Made by a program: the position numbers and the translations under genes. Below the pieces are notes generated by a model. The model had not been told where the DNA came from and made no database searches. It was given only the letters and a program-made list of their open reading frames with translations. Below, in pieces: positions 1-4,766 of a stretch of 5,268 bases of DNA. Within the stretch, counting starts at the first letter, position 1. Every line of letters begins with the position of its first letter. The DNA is taken from assembly GCA_030682755.1 (NCBI GenBank), contig JAUXNR010000090.1:1-5268 (forward strand). Direction: 5' to 3'. Source of the stretch: Flavobacterium sp. (GTDB lineage Bacteria > Bacteroidota > Bacteroidia > Flavobacteriales > Flavobacteriaceae).

Positions 1-34
1 GATAATCTCCAATTTGATCATTGCCTGATGTTCA
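1..34 (-). pseudogene. Continuation of the SusC reading frame beyond the TGA stop (34 to 32)
   Basis: The interrupted frame reads R-G-S-I-stop and then, without any shift, T-S-G-N-D-Q-I-G-D-Y to the window edge. SusC/RagA proteins carry a conserved stretch of the form RxSYGxTGNxxIxxY here, so the TGA sits where a glycine codon (GGA) is expected. One substitution (plus-strand A at 34 in place of C) explains it. Either the transporter is a recent pseudogene, or the base is a sequencing error. No sign of a frameshift is seen. The rest of the barrel lies outside the window, so further damage cannot be judged. Confidence 0.85.
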
Positions 35-1993
35 AATACTTCCTCTGATTTTACCAAAACTCAATATTTTATCTTGATTTTTAAATATGTTCTCCTTAGA
101 AAAAATCCATGCAGCACCAATAGCCCCAAAATTTGCAAAGCGGTTGCCCGGACCAAAACGACTTGAACCATCTCTACGGCCTGTTACGTTTAAAATGTAT
201 TTATCATCCCAATTCAAATACATTCGTCCGAAAAAAGCATTGTACTTGTATATTATTTCCTGATGGTTAAGAATTTCACGATTACTTGCTGCCGCTATAT
301 TATTGATAAGAGCATTACTTGTGAAACCCGAACCGGATTGTACTAATTGTTGCGATAAATCGTTTTGAAACGTTGCACCCATTAAGACGTTAACTTTCAT
401 CTTTTGCCATTCTTTATTCCAGTTTAGCTGAGGTTCAATAATCCATGATTGTCTGTTACTATTGTTAAGGTATAATGTTGCCATGTCATTTGTAATGACA
501 TCAAACGGATTGTAAACTGTTGTTGGTATCGTCCTAACTTCAACCATTCTTGTATCGGTATAGCCGAAATTTGATTTTAATTCCAGACTAGGCAATAGTT
601 TGTAACTTAATTGAAGGTTTGAAATGAGGTTGTTTGTATTGGTTTGGTACTTGCCATTTAAAAACCCGAGCGGATTATCGAACGTACCATTTTCCCAATT
701 TAAAGCCCCATCTTCTTGGTATAGTTCCGGTGCATTTGGAGCCAATGTGTATGCGTTTCTTGTTAAATCGACTCCAGGTAACGTGTTTTTGTCTGCACTA
801 TAATTTGATGAAAAGAGTAGATTGAATTTATTGTTTTCTGATGAATGGTTTATTGACGTATTTAAGACACCTCTTTTATATTCGTTTTCACCAGGATAAA
901 CCGTAGTTTCATTTCTAGCAGTTCCGCTTATTAAATATTGGGTTTGGCTATTCCCTCCGGAAATTGTTCCTTGAAAATTATTAATGATTGACGTTCCTCC
1001 GATTAATTTCTTTTGCCAATCGGTATAACGGTTTTCGTCCCATGTTCCATTAATGTCATACGCATTTTCAGGTATTGTTTGAATATCATCATTGGCAAAG
1101 GCCTCTCTACGCATTGCCAAATATTGGCTGGTATTTAATAAATCTAGTTTGCGTGTAATTGTACCAATAGTAGTAAACGCCTGGGCTGTAAATTGTGTTT
1201 TTCCCTCTTTTCCTTTTTTAGTTGTAATCAATACCACGCCATTAGAACCTCTGGAACCGTATATTGCCGTTGCATCTGCATCTTTAAGTACTTCTATACT
1301 TTCTATATCGGCTGGATTTATGTTGTTTAAAGGGTTATTTGAATTGGGCAAAATACCCGTAATAAGATCAGTGCTTCCTAATGATTGCGAAGCATAAGGC
1401 ATACCATTTACAATATATAAAGGTTCGTTTCCTTCTGTTCTTATACTATTAGTACCTCGGATTCTAATATTAAAACCTCCACCGGCAGTGCCTGTTTCTT
1501 GAGTTATGTAAACTCCTGTCATCCTCGCTTGCATAGCAGCCAGCGGATTTGCTACCGGTTGTTTTTCTATTTCCTTAGCTTTTATTTTAGCGATACTACC
1601 TGTTCTTTCTTTATCTTTAACCGCATAGTAGCCTGCATTTATTTCTACTTCTTTTAAACTTGTAACGTCCTCTATCATTTGCACATCAATTCTTGACCTT
1701 GTTGCAGGTATTTCAATTGTTTTGTATCCAATAAAACTGTACACGAGCGTATCAGAATGGTTAGCAGTAATTTCATAATTACCATTGAATGAAGAAGATG
1801 TGCCTCTTTGTTTTCCTTTGATTAAAACGGTAACTCCGGGTAAAGGATTTGTGCCGTGTGTAATGGTTCCTGTAATGGAATTTGTTTGTGGAGCTTGAAT
1901 GAGCCTGTTTTTAGCCGTAATTTTTGTGGTTAGAAGTGCAATCAATAAAAATATAATAGCACCACTGTTTTTTAAAAATGAAAATTTATTCAT
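32..1993 (-). CDS. SusC/RagA-family TonB-dependent outer-membrane transporter, N-terminal 653 aa, cut short by an in-frame TGA
   Basis: SusC/RagA proteins are TonB-dependent beta-barrels that import glycans or peptides across the outer membrane with a SusD-type lipoprotein. Residues 1 to about 27 form a signal peptide (hydrophobic FLLIALL core). Residues 38-106 resemble the carboxypeptidase-D regulatory-like domain (GTITHGTNPLPGVTVLIKG, then GNYEI and YSFIGY). The plug follows, with GYYAVKDKERTG at 121-132, RIRGTNS at 177-183, PLYIVNGMPY at 191-200 and the family signature INPADIESIEVLKDADATAI at 225-244 followed by YGSRGSNGVVLITTKKG. The rest is beta-barrel, including RRDGSSRFGPGNRF near the end. 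Family members are usually about 1000 aa, so roughly a third is missing. The ATG at 1993 gives a proper signal peptide; there is no Shine-Dalgarno sequence, as is normal in this phylum. The substrate cannot be told. Any SusD partner would lie beyond the left edge. Confidence 0.93.
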   Translation of the reverse strand: MNKFSFLKNSGAIIFLLIALLTTKITAKNRLIQAPQTNSITGTITHGTNPLPGVTVLIKGKQRGTSSSFNGNYEITANHSDTLVYSFIGYKTIEIPATRSRIDVQMIEDVTSLKEVEINAGYYAVKDKERTGSIAKIKAKEIEKQPVANPLAAMQARMTGVYITQETGTAGGGFNIRIRGTNSIRTEGNEPLYIVNGMPYASQSLGSTDLITGILPNSNNPLNNINPADIESIEVLKDADATAIYGSRGSNGVVLITTKKGKEGKTQFTAQAFTTIGTITRKLDLLNTSQYLAMRREAFANDDIQTIPENAYDINGTWDENRYTDWQKKLIGGTSIINNFQGTISGGNSQTQYLISGTARNETTVYPGENEYKRGVLNTSINHSSENNKFNLLFSSNYSADKNTLPGVDLTRNAYTLAPNAPELYQEDGALNWENGTFDNPLGFLNGKYQTNTNNLISNLQLSYKLLPSLELKSNFGYTDTRMVEVRTIPTTVYNPFDVITNDMATLYLNNSNRQSWIIEPQLNWNKEWQKMKVNVLMGATFQNDLSQQLVQSGSGFTSNALINNIAAASNREILNHQEIIYKYNAFFGRMYLNWDDKYILNVTGRRDGSSRFGPGNRFANFGAIGAAWIFSKENIFKNQDKILSFGKIRGSI

Positions 1994-2034
1994 ATTATTG
2001 GTTAGTTAAATGAAACAATAGTTTTGTTTGCTTT

Positions 2035-2076
2035 GGTCCTCTATCTAGTTTGCCGACGGGTTAGGGGACCTTTTTT
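2035..2076 (+). terminator. Terminator-like hairpin in plus orientation in front of the susC-like gene
   Basis: Positions 2035-2043 pair with 2062-2070 (GGTCCTCTA with TAGGGGACC, one U-G wobble on the plus-strand RNA), leaving an 18-nt loop, and six T follow at 2071-2076. On the minus strand the wobble becomes an A-C mismatch and no T tract follows, so the plus orientation is favoured. No plus-strand gene lies upstream; it would stop antisense transcription coming out of the transporter gene, or it may be chance. Confidence 0.3.
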
Positions 2077-2079
2077 GAG

Positions 2080-2119
2080 GTACTGAGTGGCTGAGTCACT
2101 GAGTCACTGAGTAGCTGAG
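2080..2119. repeat. Five tandem copies of an 8-bp unit, consensus TNNCTGAG
   Basis: The units are GTACTGAG, TGGCTGAG, TCACTGAG, TCACTGAG and TAGCTGAG, in register with no gaps. They lie about 90 to 125 bp upstream of the transporter start codon, so they would fall in its 5' leader or promoter region. Such arrays can change copy number by slippage. No function can be assigned from sequence. Confidence 0.8.
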
Positions 2120-2165
2120 ACTGTTTTTCTTTTTTATATCATGGGCGACTGGTTTTAAAGGTTAC

Positions 2166-2217
2166 GGAAAGTATGCCGCCCGTGCTTGTTGCAGCCAAGG
2201 CTGAGCGACATCTTTCC
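2166..2217 (-). other. 52-nt hairpin, probable structured element in the leader of the transporter gene
   Basis: GGAAAG (2166-2171) pairs with CTTTCC (2212-2217). After a single bulged T at 2172, ATGCCGC (2173-2179) pairs with GCGACAT (2205-2211). In the minus-strand RNA the odd pair is an allowed U-G wobble, but on the plus strand it is a C-A mismatch, which favours a minus-strand transcript. The top contains a smaller hairpin, CAGC (2192-2195) with GCTG (2200-2203). It could be a regulatory leader element or a REP-like hairpin. It does not match the cobalamin, TPP or SAM-I consensus sequences that I know. Confidence 0.5.
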
Positions 2218-2305
2218 CACTAACTAAAAAATTAATTATGAGACCTATTGCGAAACTTTTTGAAAAAAAGCAGTGCTAAGAATGAAGTGAGAACCAAAGG
2301 GAAAT

Positions 2306-2437
2306 AAAAAAGCGTGGAACTCAACTTAAACGACCTAAGGTACTGGTATACCCGTACACGAATAAGAGAGCCCACGCCATAGGACGTGAGCATCATACTT
2401 ATTATCCCGTGTACAAACATGACCAGTTTTTAGGTCG
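2306..2437 (-). ncRNA. Rod-like structured RNA, 6S-like or leader RNA candidate
   Basis: Nested helices span 107 nt. CGACCTAA (2331-2338) pairs with 2430-2437; ACTGGT (2342-2347) with 2422-2427; GTACACG (2354-2360) with 2408-2414; AATAAG (2361-2366) with 2398-2403; GCCCACG (2370-2376) with CGTGAGC (2385-2391). All pairs are Watson-Crick except one, which is U-G on the minus strand but C-A on the plus strand, so the RNA is probably read from the minus strand. A 7 by 6 internal loop (2415-2421 against 2348-2353) interrupts the rod. A T6 tract follows at 2311 to 2306, preceded by CCACGC (2317 to 2312), which can alternatively pair with GCGTGG (2377 to 2372). A long stem with a central bubble recalls 6S RNA, and a 6S family is known in Bacteroidota (6S-Flavo), but I cannot confirm that identity. 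The 107-bp palindrome could instead be a miniature mobile element. Confidence 0.5.
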
Positions 2438-2446
2438 GGATTCTAA

Positions 2447-2503
2447 GCGAATGCTTCAATATTGTTTTATGAAGAATCGCAAAATTACATTTTATCTGTA
2501 ATT
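2447..2503. repeat. Two adjacent inverted repeats next to the structured RNA
   Basis: GCGA (2447-2450) plus CTTCA (2454-2458) pair with TGAAG (2470-2474) plus TCGC (2477-2480) around a small internal loop. AATTACA (2483-2489) pairs perfectly with TGTAATT (2497-2503) around a 7-nt loop. Both overlap or flank the proposed minus-strand promoter, so they may be DNA-level symmetry. The first could also be a hairpin at the 5' end of the RNA. Confidence 0.45.
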
Positions 2504-2513
2504 ATGACACAAA
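2480..2513 (-). promoter_or_regulatory. Candidate Bacteroidota-type promoter driving the minus-strand structured RNA
   Basis: Read on the minus strand, TTTG (2513-2510) is followed after 22 nt by TAATTTTG (2487-2480), an exact match to the TAnnTTTG -7 element with a -33 TTTG at acceptable spacing. A start near 2475 and an end at the T tract near 2306 would give an RNA of about 170 nt. A second exact -7 match, TATGTTTG (2517-2510), overlaps the -33 element but has no well-spaced TTG of its own. Confidence 0.45.
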
Positions 2514-2533
2514 CATAATAAAAAATATTCAAC

Positions 2534-2551
2534 GGTATGATATATCATGCC
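2534..2551. promoter_or_regulatory. 18-bp palindrome, likely operator for the XRE regulator
   Basis: The sequence GGTATGATATATCATGCC contains a perfect 12-bp palindrome, ATGATATATCAT (2537-2548). It extends to GG/CC at the ends with only one mismatched pair. It lies 50 bp before the XRE start codon and about 20 bp beyond the -33 element of the divergent minus-strand promoter. XRE-type repressors commonly bind such dyads and often control their own gene. Binding by this protein is inferred from position. Confidence 0.5.
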
Positions 2552-2601
2552 ATTAATTTCATAAATAAGAGTGATTTTTATCGATAGATAATAATTATGA
2601 A

Positions 2602-2880
2602 GTGACTGAAAAAGAAAAATTAGGAAACGAGTTAAGAAAACTTAGAGAAAATACACCCAGTACTGAGTATGAGAATGTGCATATTTCTCAACAAGAACTG
2701 GCTGACAAAAATAATGGATTAACAAAACATTTTATAGGAACAATTGAAAGAGGAGAAGCTAATCCAACTTTAGAAAAATTGATTTTCCATTTGAAAGCTT
2801 TAAACTTAAAAAAATTTAAAATATTAAATTTAGAAATTGATATTGATAAGTTCATTGAAGAGAATTCGAAGAAAAGATAA
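2602..2880 (+). CDS. XRE-family helix-turn-helix transcriptional regulator (92 aa)
   Basis: A small soluble DNA-binding protein consisting of one Cro/C1-type helix-turn-helix domain. Helix 1 is around LGNELRKLRE (7-16), helix 2 is QQELADK (30-36), and the recognition helix lies within LTKHFIGTIERGE (40-52), with the typical ERGEANPTLEKL signature at 49-60. The last 25 residues are charged and Lys-rich. The start is GTG at 2602, the only usual start codon in a frame open from 2575. An ATG at 2597 is out of frame and hits TGA after two codons. No clear plus-strand -7 element was found. The gene has its own terminator, so it is not in the downstream operon. It resembles regulators of phages, restriction systems and toxin modules, but the target cannot be named beyond the adjacent palindrome. 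Confidence 0.85.
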   Translation: MTEKEKLGNELRKLRENTPSTEYENVHISQQELADKNNGLTKHFIGTIERGEANPTLEKLIFHLKALNLKKFKILNLEIDIDKFIEENSKKR

Positions 2881-2920
2881 TTATTTAAATTATTGCATAA
2901 TTAGAATTAAATAGAAAAAG

Positions 2921-2944
2921 AGATGTGTAAGCATCTTTTTTTTT
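2921..2944 (+). terminator. Intrinsic terminator of the XRE gene
   Basis: AGATG (2921-2925) pairs with CATCT (2932-2936) around a 6-nt loop, followed by a run of T to 2944. Upstream A residues (2915-2919) can extend the stem into the T tract, so it may also work on the other strand. It starts 40 bp after the XRE stop codon. Confidence 0.75.
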
Positions 2945-2953
2945 GCTTATTGC

Positions 2954-2995
2954 CTTGTCAAATCAGGATAACTTCTTGTCAATTCGGGAGTAACT
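2954..2995. repeat. Two imperfect tandem copies of a 20-21 bp sequence
   Basis: CTTGTCAAATCAGGATAACT (2954-2973) is followed one base later by a 21-bp copy (2975-2995) that begins CTTGTCAATTCGGGA and ends GTAACT. They differ by two substitutions and one inserted G. They lie between the XRE terminator and the 40-codon ORF and could be paired protein-binding sites or a fragment of a dispersed intergenic repeat. Confidence 0.65.
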
Positions 2996-3030
2996 GTTTT
3001 GGGTATGCTAGCATTCATAAAGTACTGTTC

Positions 3031-3038
3031 TATTTTTG
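3031..3038 (+). promoter_or_regulatory. Exact TAnnTTTG -7 match just before the 40-codon ORF
   Basis: TATTTTTG matches the Bacteroidota -7 consensus. The nearest upstream TTTTG (2997-3001) is 29 bp away, which is longer than usual. Transcription would start around 3043-3045, at or next to the ATG at 3043, implying a leaderless mRNA or a short non-coding RNA of about 140 nt ending at the terminator at 3187. Confidence 0.3.
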
Positions 3039-3042
3039 ATGA

Positions 3043-3165
3043 ATGGAATGGTATAAAATCATAGGGTTGGTTATTTGTGTGATAATTGGGGCTTTTATCC
3101 GGGATTATGTTTATAGGAATAAATATAAGGGGTGGAATGATAGGTGGAAGGGGAGGAGGAGATAG
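3043..3165 (+). CDS. Hypothetical 40-aa single-pass membrane peptide with basic tail
   Basis: The frame encodes MEWYKIIGLVICVIIGAFIR followed by DYVYRNKYKGWNDRWKGRRR. Residues 5-19 form one short hydrophobic helix, and the second half is strongly basic and rich in Trp and Tyr, so the C-terminus would sit in the cytoplasm. The TAG stop is immediately followed by a terminator stem, as expected for a real gene end. A TGA lies directly before the ATG, so no longer start exists. Small membrane peptides of this kind are common in Flavobacteriia, but I do not recognise a family. It sits about 190 bp upstream of ptuA, separated from it by a terminator. A non-coding RNA over the same span is the main alternative. 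Confidence 0.5.
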   Translation: MEWYKIIGLVICVIIGAFIRDYVYRNKYKGWNDRWKGRRR

Positions 3166-3187
3166 AGATGCTGTGGCATCTTTTTTT
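3166..3187 (+). terminator. Intrinsic terminator directly after the 40-codon ORF
   Basis: AGATGC (3166-3171) pairs with GCATCT (3176-3181) around a TGTG tetraloop, followed by seven T (3181-3187). The stem begins at the base after the TAG stop. It closely resembles the terminator at 2921-2944. It should insulate ptuA from upstream transcription. Confidence 0.8.
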
Positions 3188-3222
3188 GTTTAATAAAGAA
3201 TTGAAAAATAGGTATTTTTAAG

Positions 3223-3254
3223 TTTTGCGAATGTTGATTAAGAGGTTTATTTTG
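3223..3254 (+). promoter_or_regulatory. Weak candidate promoter for ptuA-ptuB within the 3188-3356 spacer
   Basis: TTTTG (3223-3227) is followed after 20 bp by TATTTTG (3248-3254), which is one base shorter than TAnnTTTG. A second near match, CAACTTTG (3319-3326), has no -33 partner. The whole spacer 3188-3356 is very AT-rich and contains no other gene, no clear Shine-Dalgarno sequence and no strong fold. A promoter must exist here because a terminator lies just upstream. Confidence 0.25.
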
Positions 3255-3356
3255 AGTTTATTTAAAACTTGATTACAATTTTTTTTAATATATTTTCAAA
3301 AATATCAGATAGAATCATCAACTTTGTTATTATTTATTTTATTAACTTTTATAATT

Positions 3357-4766
3357 ATGACATCAGTACCTATATATATCAAATCGCTAGTAATAAAGAA
3401 CATTAGAAGATTTGAAAAAGCAAATATTAATTTTGTTCGTGAAGATGGAATTTTACCACAATGGACATTAATTTTAGGGGATAATGGAATAGGAAAAACT
3501 AGCATTCTTCAAAGTATTGCATGGATGAAACCACTTGTTCATGATGCCAAAGATCCTGATGGAATTAAGATTCAAAAAAACAAAATTGAACCTTCAATCA
3601 ATAATGAGGACAATGAAACGCTAGAACAGTTGGTAAATAACAATAATTTTTTGAATGCTAAAATCCATGCAACATATATTGCAAATTTAGAATTCAATAA
3701 GAAATCGGATTTATCAAATGAAAAAATTTGCACGTCAGAGATAATAATAAAACTTGATAAAGAATTTAAACTGCATAAAGTACCAATGAAATTTGATACA
3801 AATGCTGAAGATATATTTTTTGATCGTGAAGTGTTAATATTACCTTATAGTGCATCTCGTCGCTTGGGTAAAACCAATCTTTATGAATCGAACCTTACAG
3901 ATCCTTTTGTTTTATTCAACGCAGATGACACACAATTATATGATTTAGAAGAGATTTTACATACAGTAAATTATGCTTCATTAGGCAGTGATAAAAAAGA
4001 AAGTGCTAAACATAAAAGGTATAAAGACAAAGTATTAAAAATGCTCACTTCAATTCTTCCTTCTCATGACGAAGTCGAAGAAATTGAAATTTCTGTTCCG
4101 AAAGTTGTCAGTAATATTTTGAGACCAGGTTCAGTTAATATTAAATATAAAAAAAGAAAAGATGTCACCTATTCTAATTTAAGTTTGGGTTATAAAAGTG
4201 TTTTGGCTCTTGCTGGTGACATTTCATGGCGTTTATTTAATGAGTATCCTGATTCAGGAGACCCACTAAAAGAGTCGGCAATTGTAATTTTAGATGAAGT
4301 AGATTTACATTTACATCCTTTATGGCAAAGGGAAATAATTCATAAATTGTCTGACAATTTTCCAAACGTACAATTTATAGCAACAGCTCACAGTCCATTA
4401 ATTGTTCAGGCAGCATTAGATGCCAACTTCGAAATACTTAAAGAGATTGCAAATGTTGTAATGGTAATAAGTGACACTGAAAATATTGATGGATGGAGAA
4501 TAGATCAAATCTTAACAAGTGATTTTTTTGGGTTGAATACAGCAAGAGGACCAGAAATAGAAAAAAAGATTAATGAAAGAAGAGAACTTTTGAAAAAAAC
4601 ACATTTGAGTGCAAATGAAAAGCAGAAATTAGATATCCTAAATAACGAAATTTATGATTTACCGGTAGGGAATACTAAATCAGAAGTAGATGCAATGCAA
4701 CTATTAAAAAGTTTTTCTAAAAAACTTGAAGAAATTAAAGCTAAAAAAAATGATCCGAATTCGTAA
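3357..4766 (+). CDS. ptuA: Septu defence ATPase PtuA (469 aa)
   Basis: PtuA is the ATPase subunit of Septu; published work describes PtuA oligomers that recruit the nuclease PtuB. The N-terminus IKSLVIKNIRRFEKANINF (8-26) is the usual opening of RecF/SMC-like AAA ATPases. Walker A is GDNGIGKTS at 41-49. PYSASRR (163-169) resembles the conserved YxxxR stretch of these defence ATPases. LSLGYKS (275-281) is an ABC-like signature, Walker B is IVILDEVDLHLHP (309-321) with catalytic E314, and ATAHSPL (342-348) carries the switch His345. Residues about 395-469 are charged and probably coiled coil. There is no TOPRIM domain, so it is not an OLD nuclease. The frame extends upstream to a TTG at 3324, but the ATG at 3357 fits the family start and removes 11 odd hydrophobic residues. 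The gene overlaps ptuB by 17 bp. All ATPase motifs look intact. Confidence 0.9.
   Translation: MTSVPIYIKSLVIKNIRRFEKANINFVREDGILPQWTLILGDNGIGKTSILQSIAWMKPLVHDAKDPDGIKIQKNKIEPSINNEDNETLEQLVNNNNFLNAKIHATYIANLEFNKKSDLSNEKICTSEIIIKLDKEFKLHKVPMKFDTNAEDIFFDREVLILPYSASRRLGKTNLYESNLTDPFVLFNADDTQLYDLEEILHTVNYASLGSDKKESAKHKRYKDKVLKMLTSILPSHDEVEEIEISVPKVVSNILRPGSVNIKYKKRKDVTYSNLSLGYKSVLALAGDISWRLFNEYPDSGDPLKESAIVILDEVDLHLHPLWQREIIHKLSDNFPNVQFIATAHSPLIVQAALDANFEILKEIANVVMVISDTENIDGWRIDQILTSDFFGLNTARGPEIEKKINERRELLKKTHLSANEKQKLDILNNEIYDLPVGNTKSEVDAMQLLKSFSKKLEEIKAKKNDPNS

Noticed and set aside
32..34. Reassignment of TGA to glycine
   Set aside because: That code is known from candidate phyla radiation lineages, not Bacteroidota. 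The other two complete proteins here contain no internal TGA, so one substitution is simpler.
634..825. 63-codon plus-strand ORF
   Set aside because: Lies fully antisense to well-conserved SusC barrel sequence; no domain and no promoter.
1092..1397. 101-codon plus-strand ORF
   Set aside because: Antisense to the conserved SusC plug and signature region, so its open frame is a by-product of that coding sequence.
2160..2220. Cobalamin, TPP or SAM-I riboswitch
   Set aside because: The conserved core sequences of these classes are absent; only the hairpin shape is supported.
2238..2279. 13-codon plus-strand ORF (MRPIAKLFEKKQC) as a leader peptide
   Set aside because: No promoter, no runs of one regulatory codon, and no plus-strand gene that it could control.
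2232..2420. 62-codon minus-strand ORF with a hydrophobic stretch
   Set aside because: It runs through the loop and one arm of the 107-nt palindrome, has no recognisable domain, and its length fits chance in AT-rich DNA. The RNA fold explains the sequence better.
3324..3356. TTG start adding 11 residues to PtuA
   Set aside because: The extra residues are hydrophobic and not part of the family's N-terminus, while the ATG at 3357 places the typical IKSLVIKNIRRF opening at residue 8.
2881..3356. CRISPR array, tRNA or retron msr/msd RNA in the spacer
   Set aside because: The only repeats are one pair of adjacent 20-21 bp copies without spacers; no tRNA-like fold and no reverse transcriptase are seen.
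3305..3505. 66-codon minus-strand ORF
   Set aside because: Antisense to the start and Walker A region of ptuA; no family resemblance.
3357..4766. OLD-family nuclease or RecF instead of PtuA
   Set aside because: No TOPRIM domain follows the ATPase core, and the overlapping HNH gene matches PtuB.
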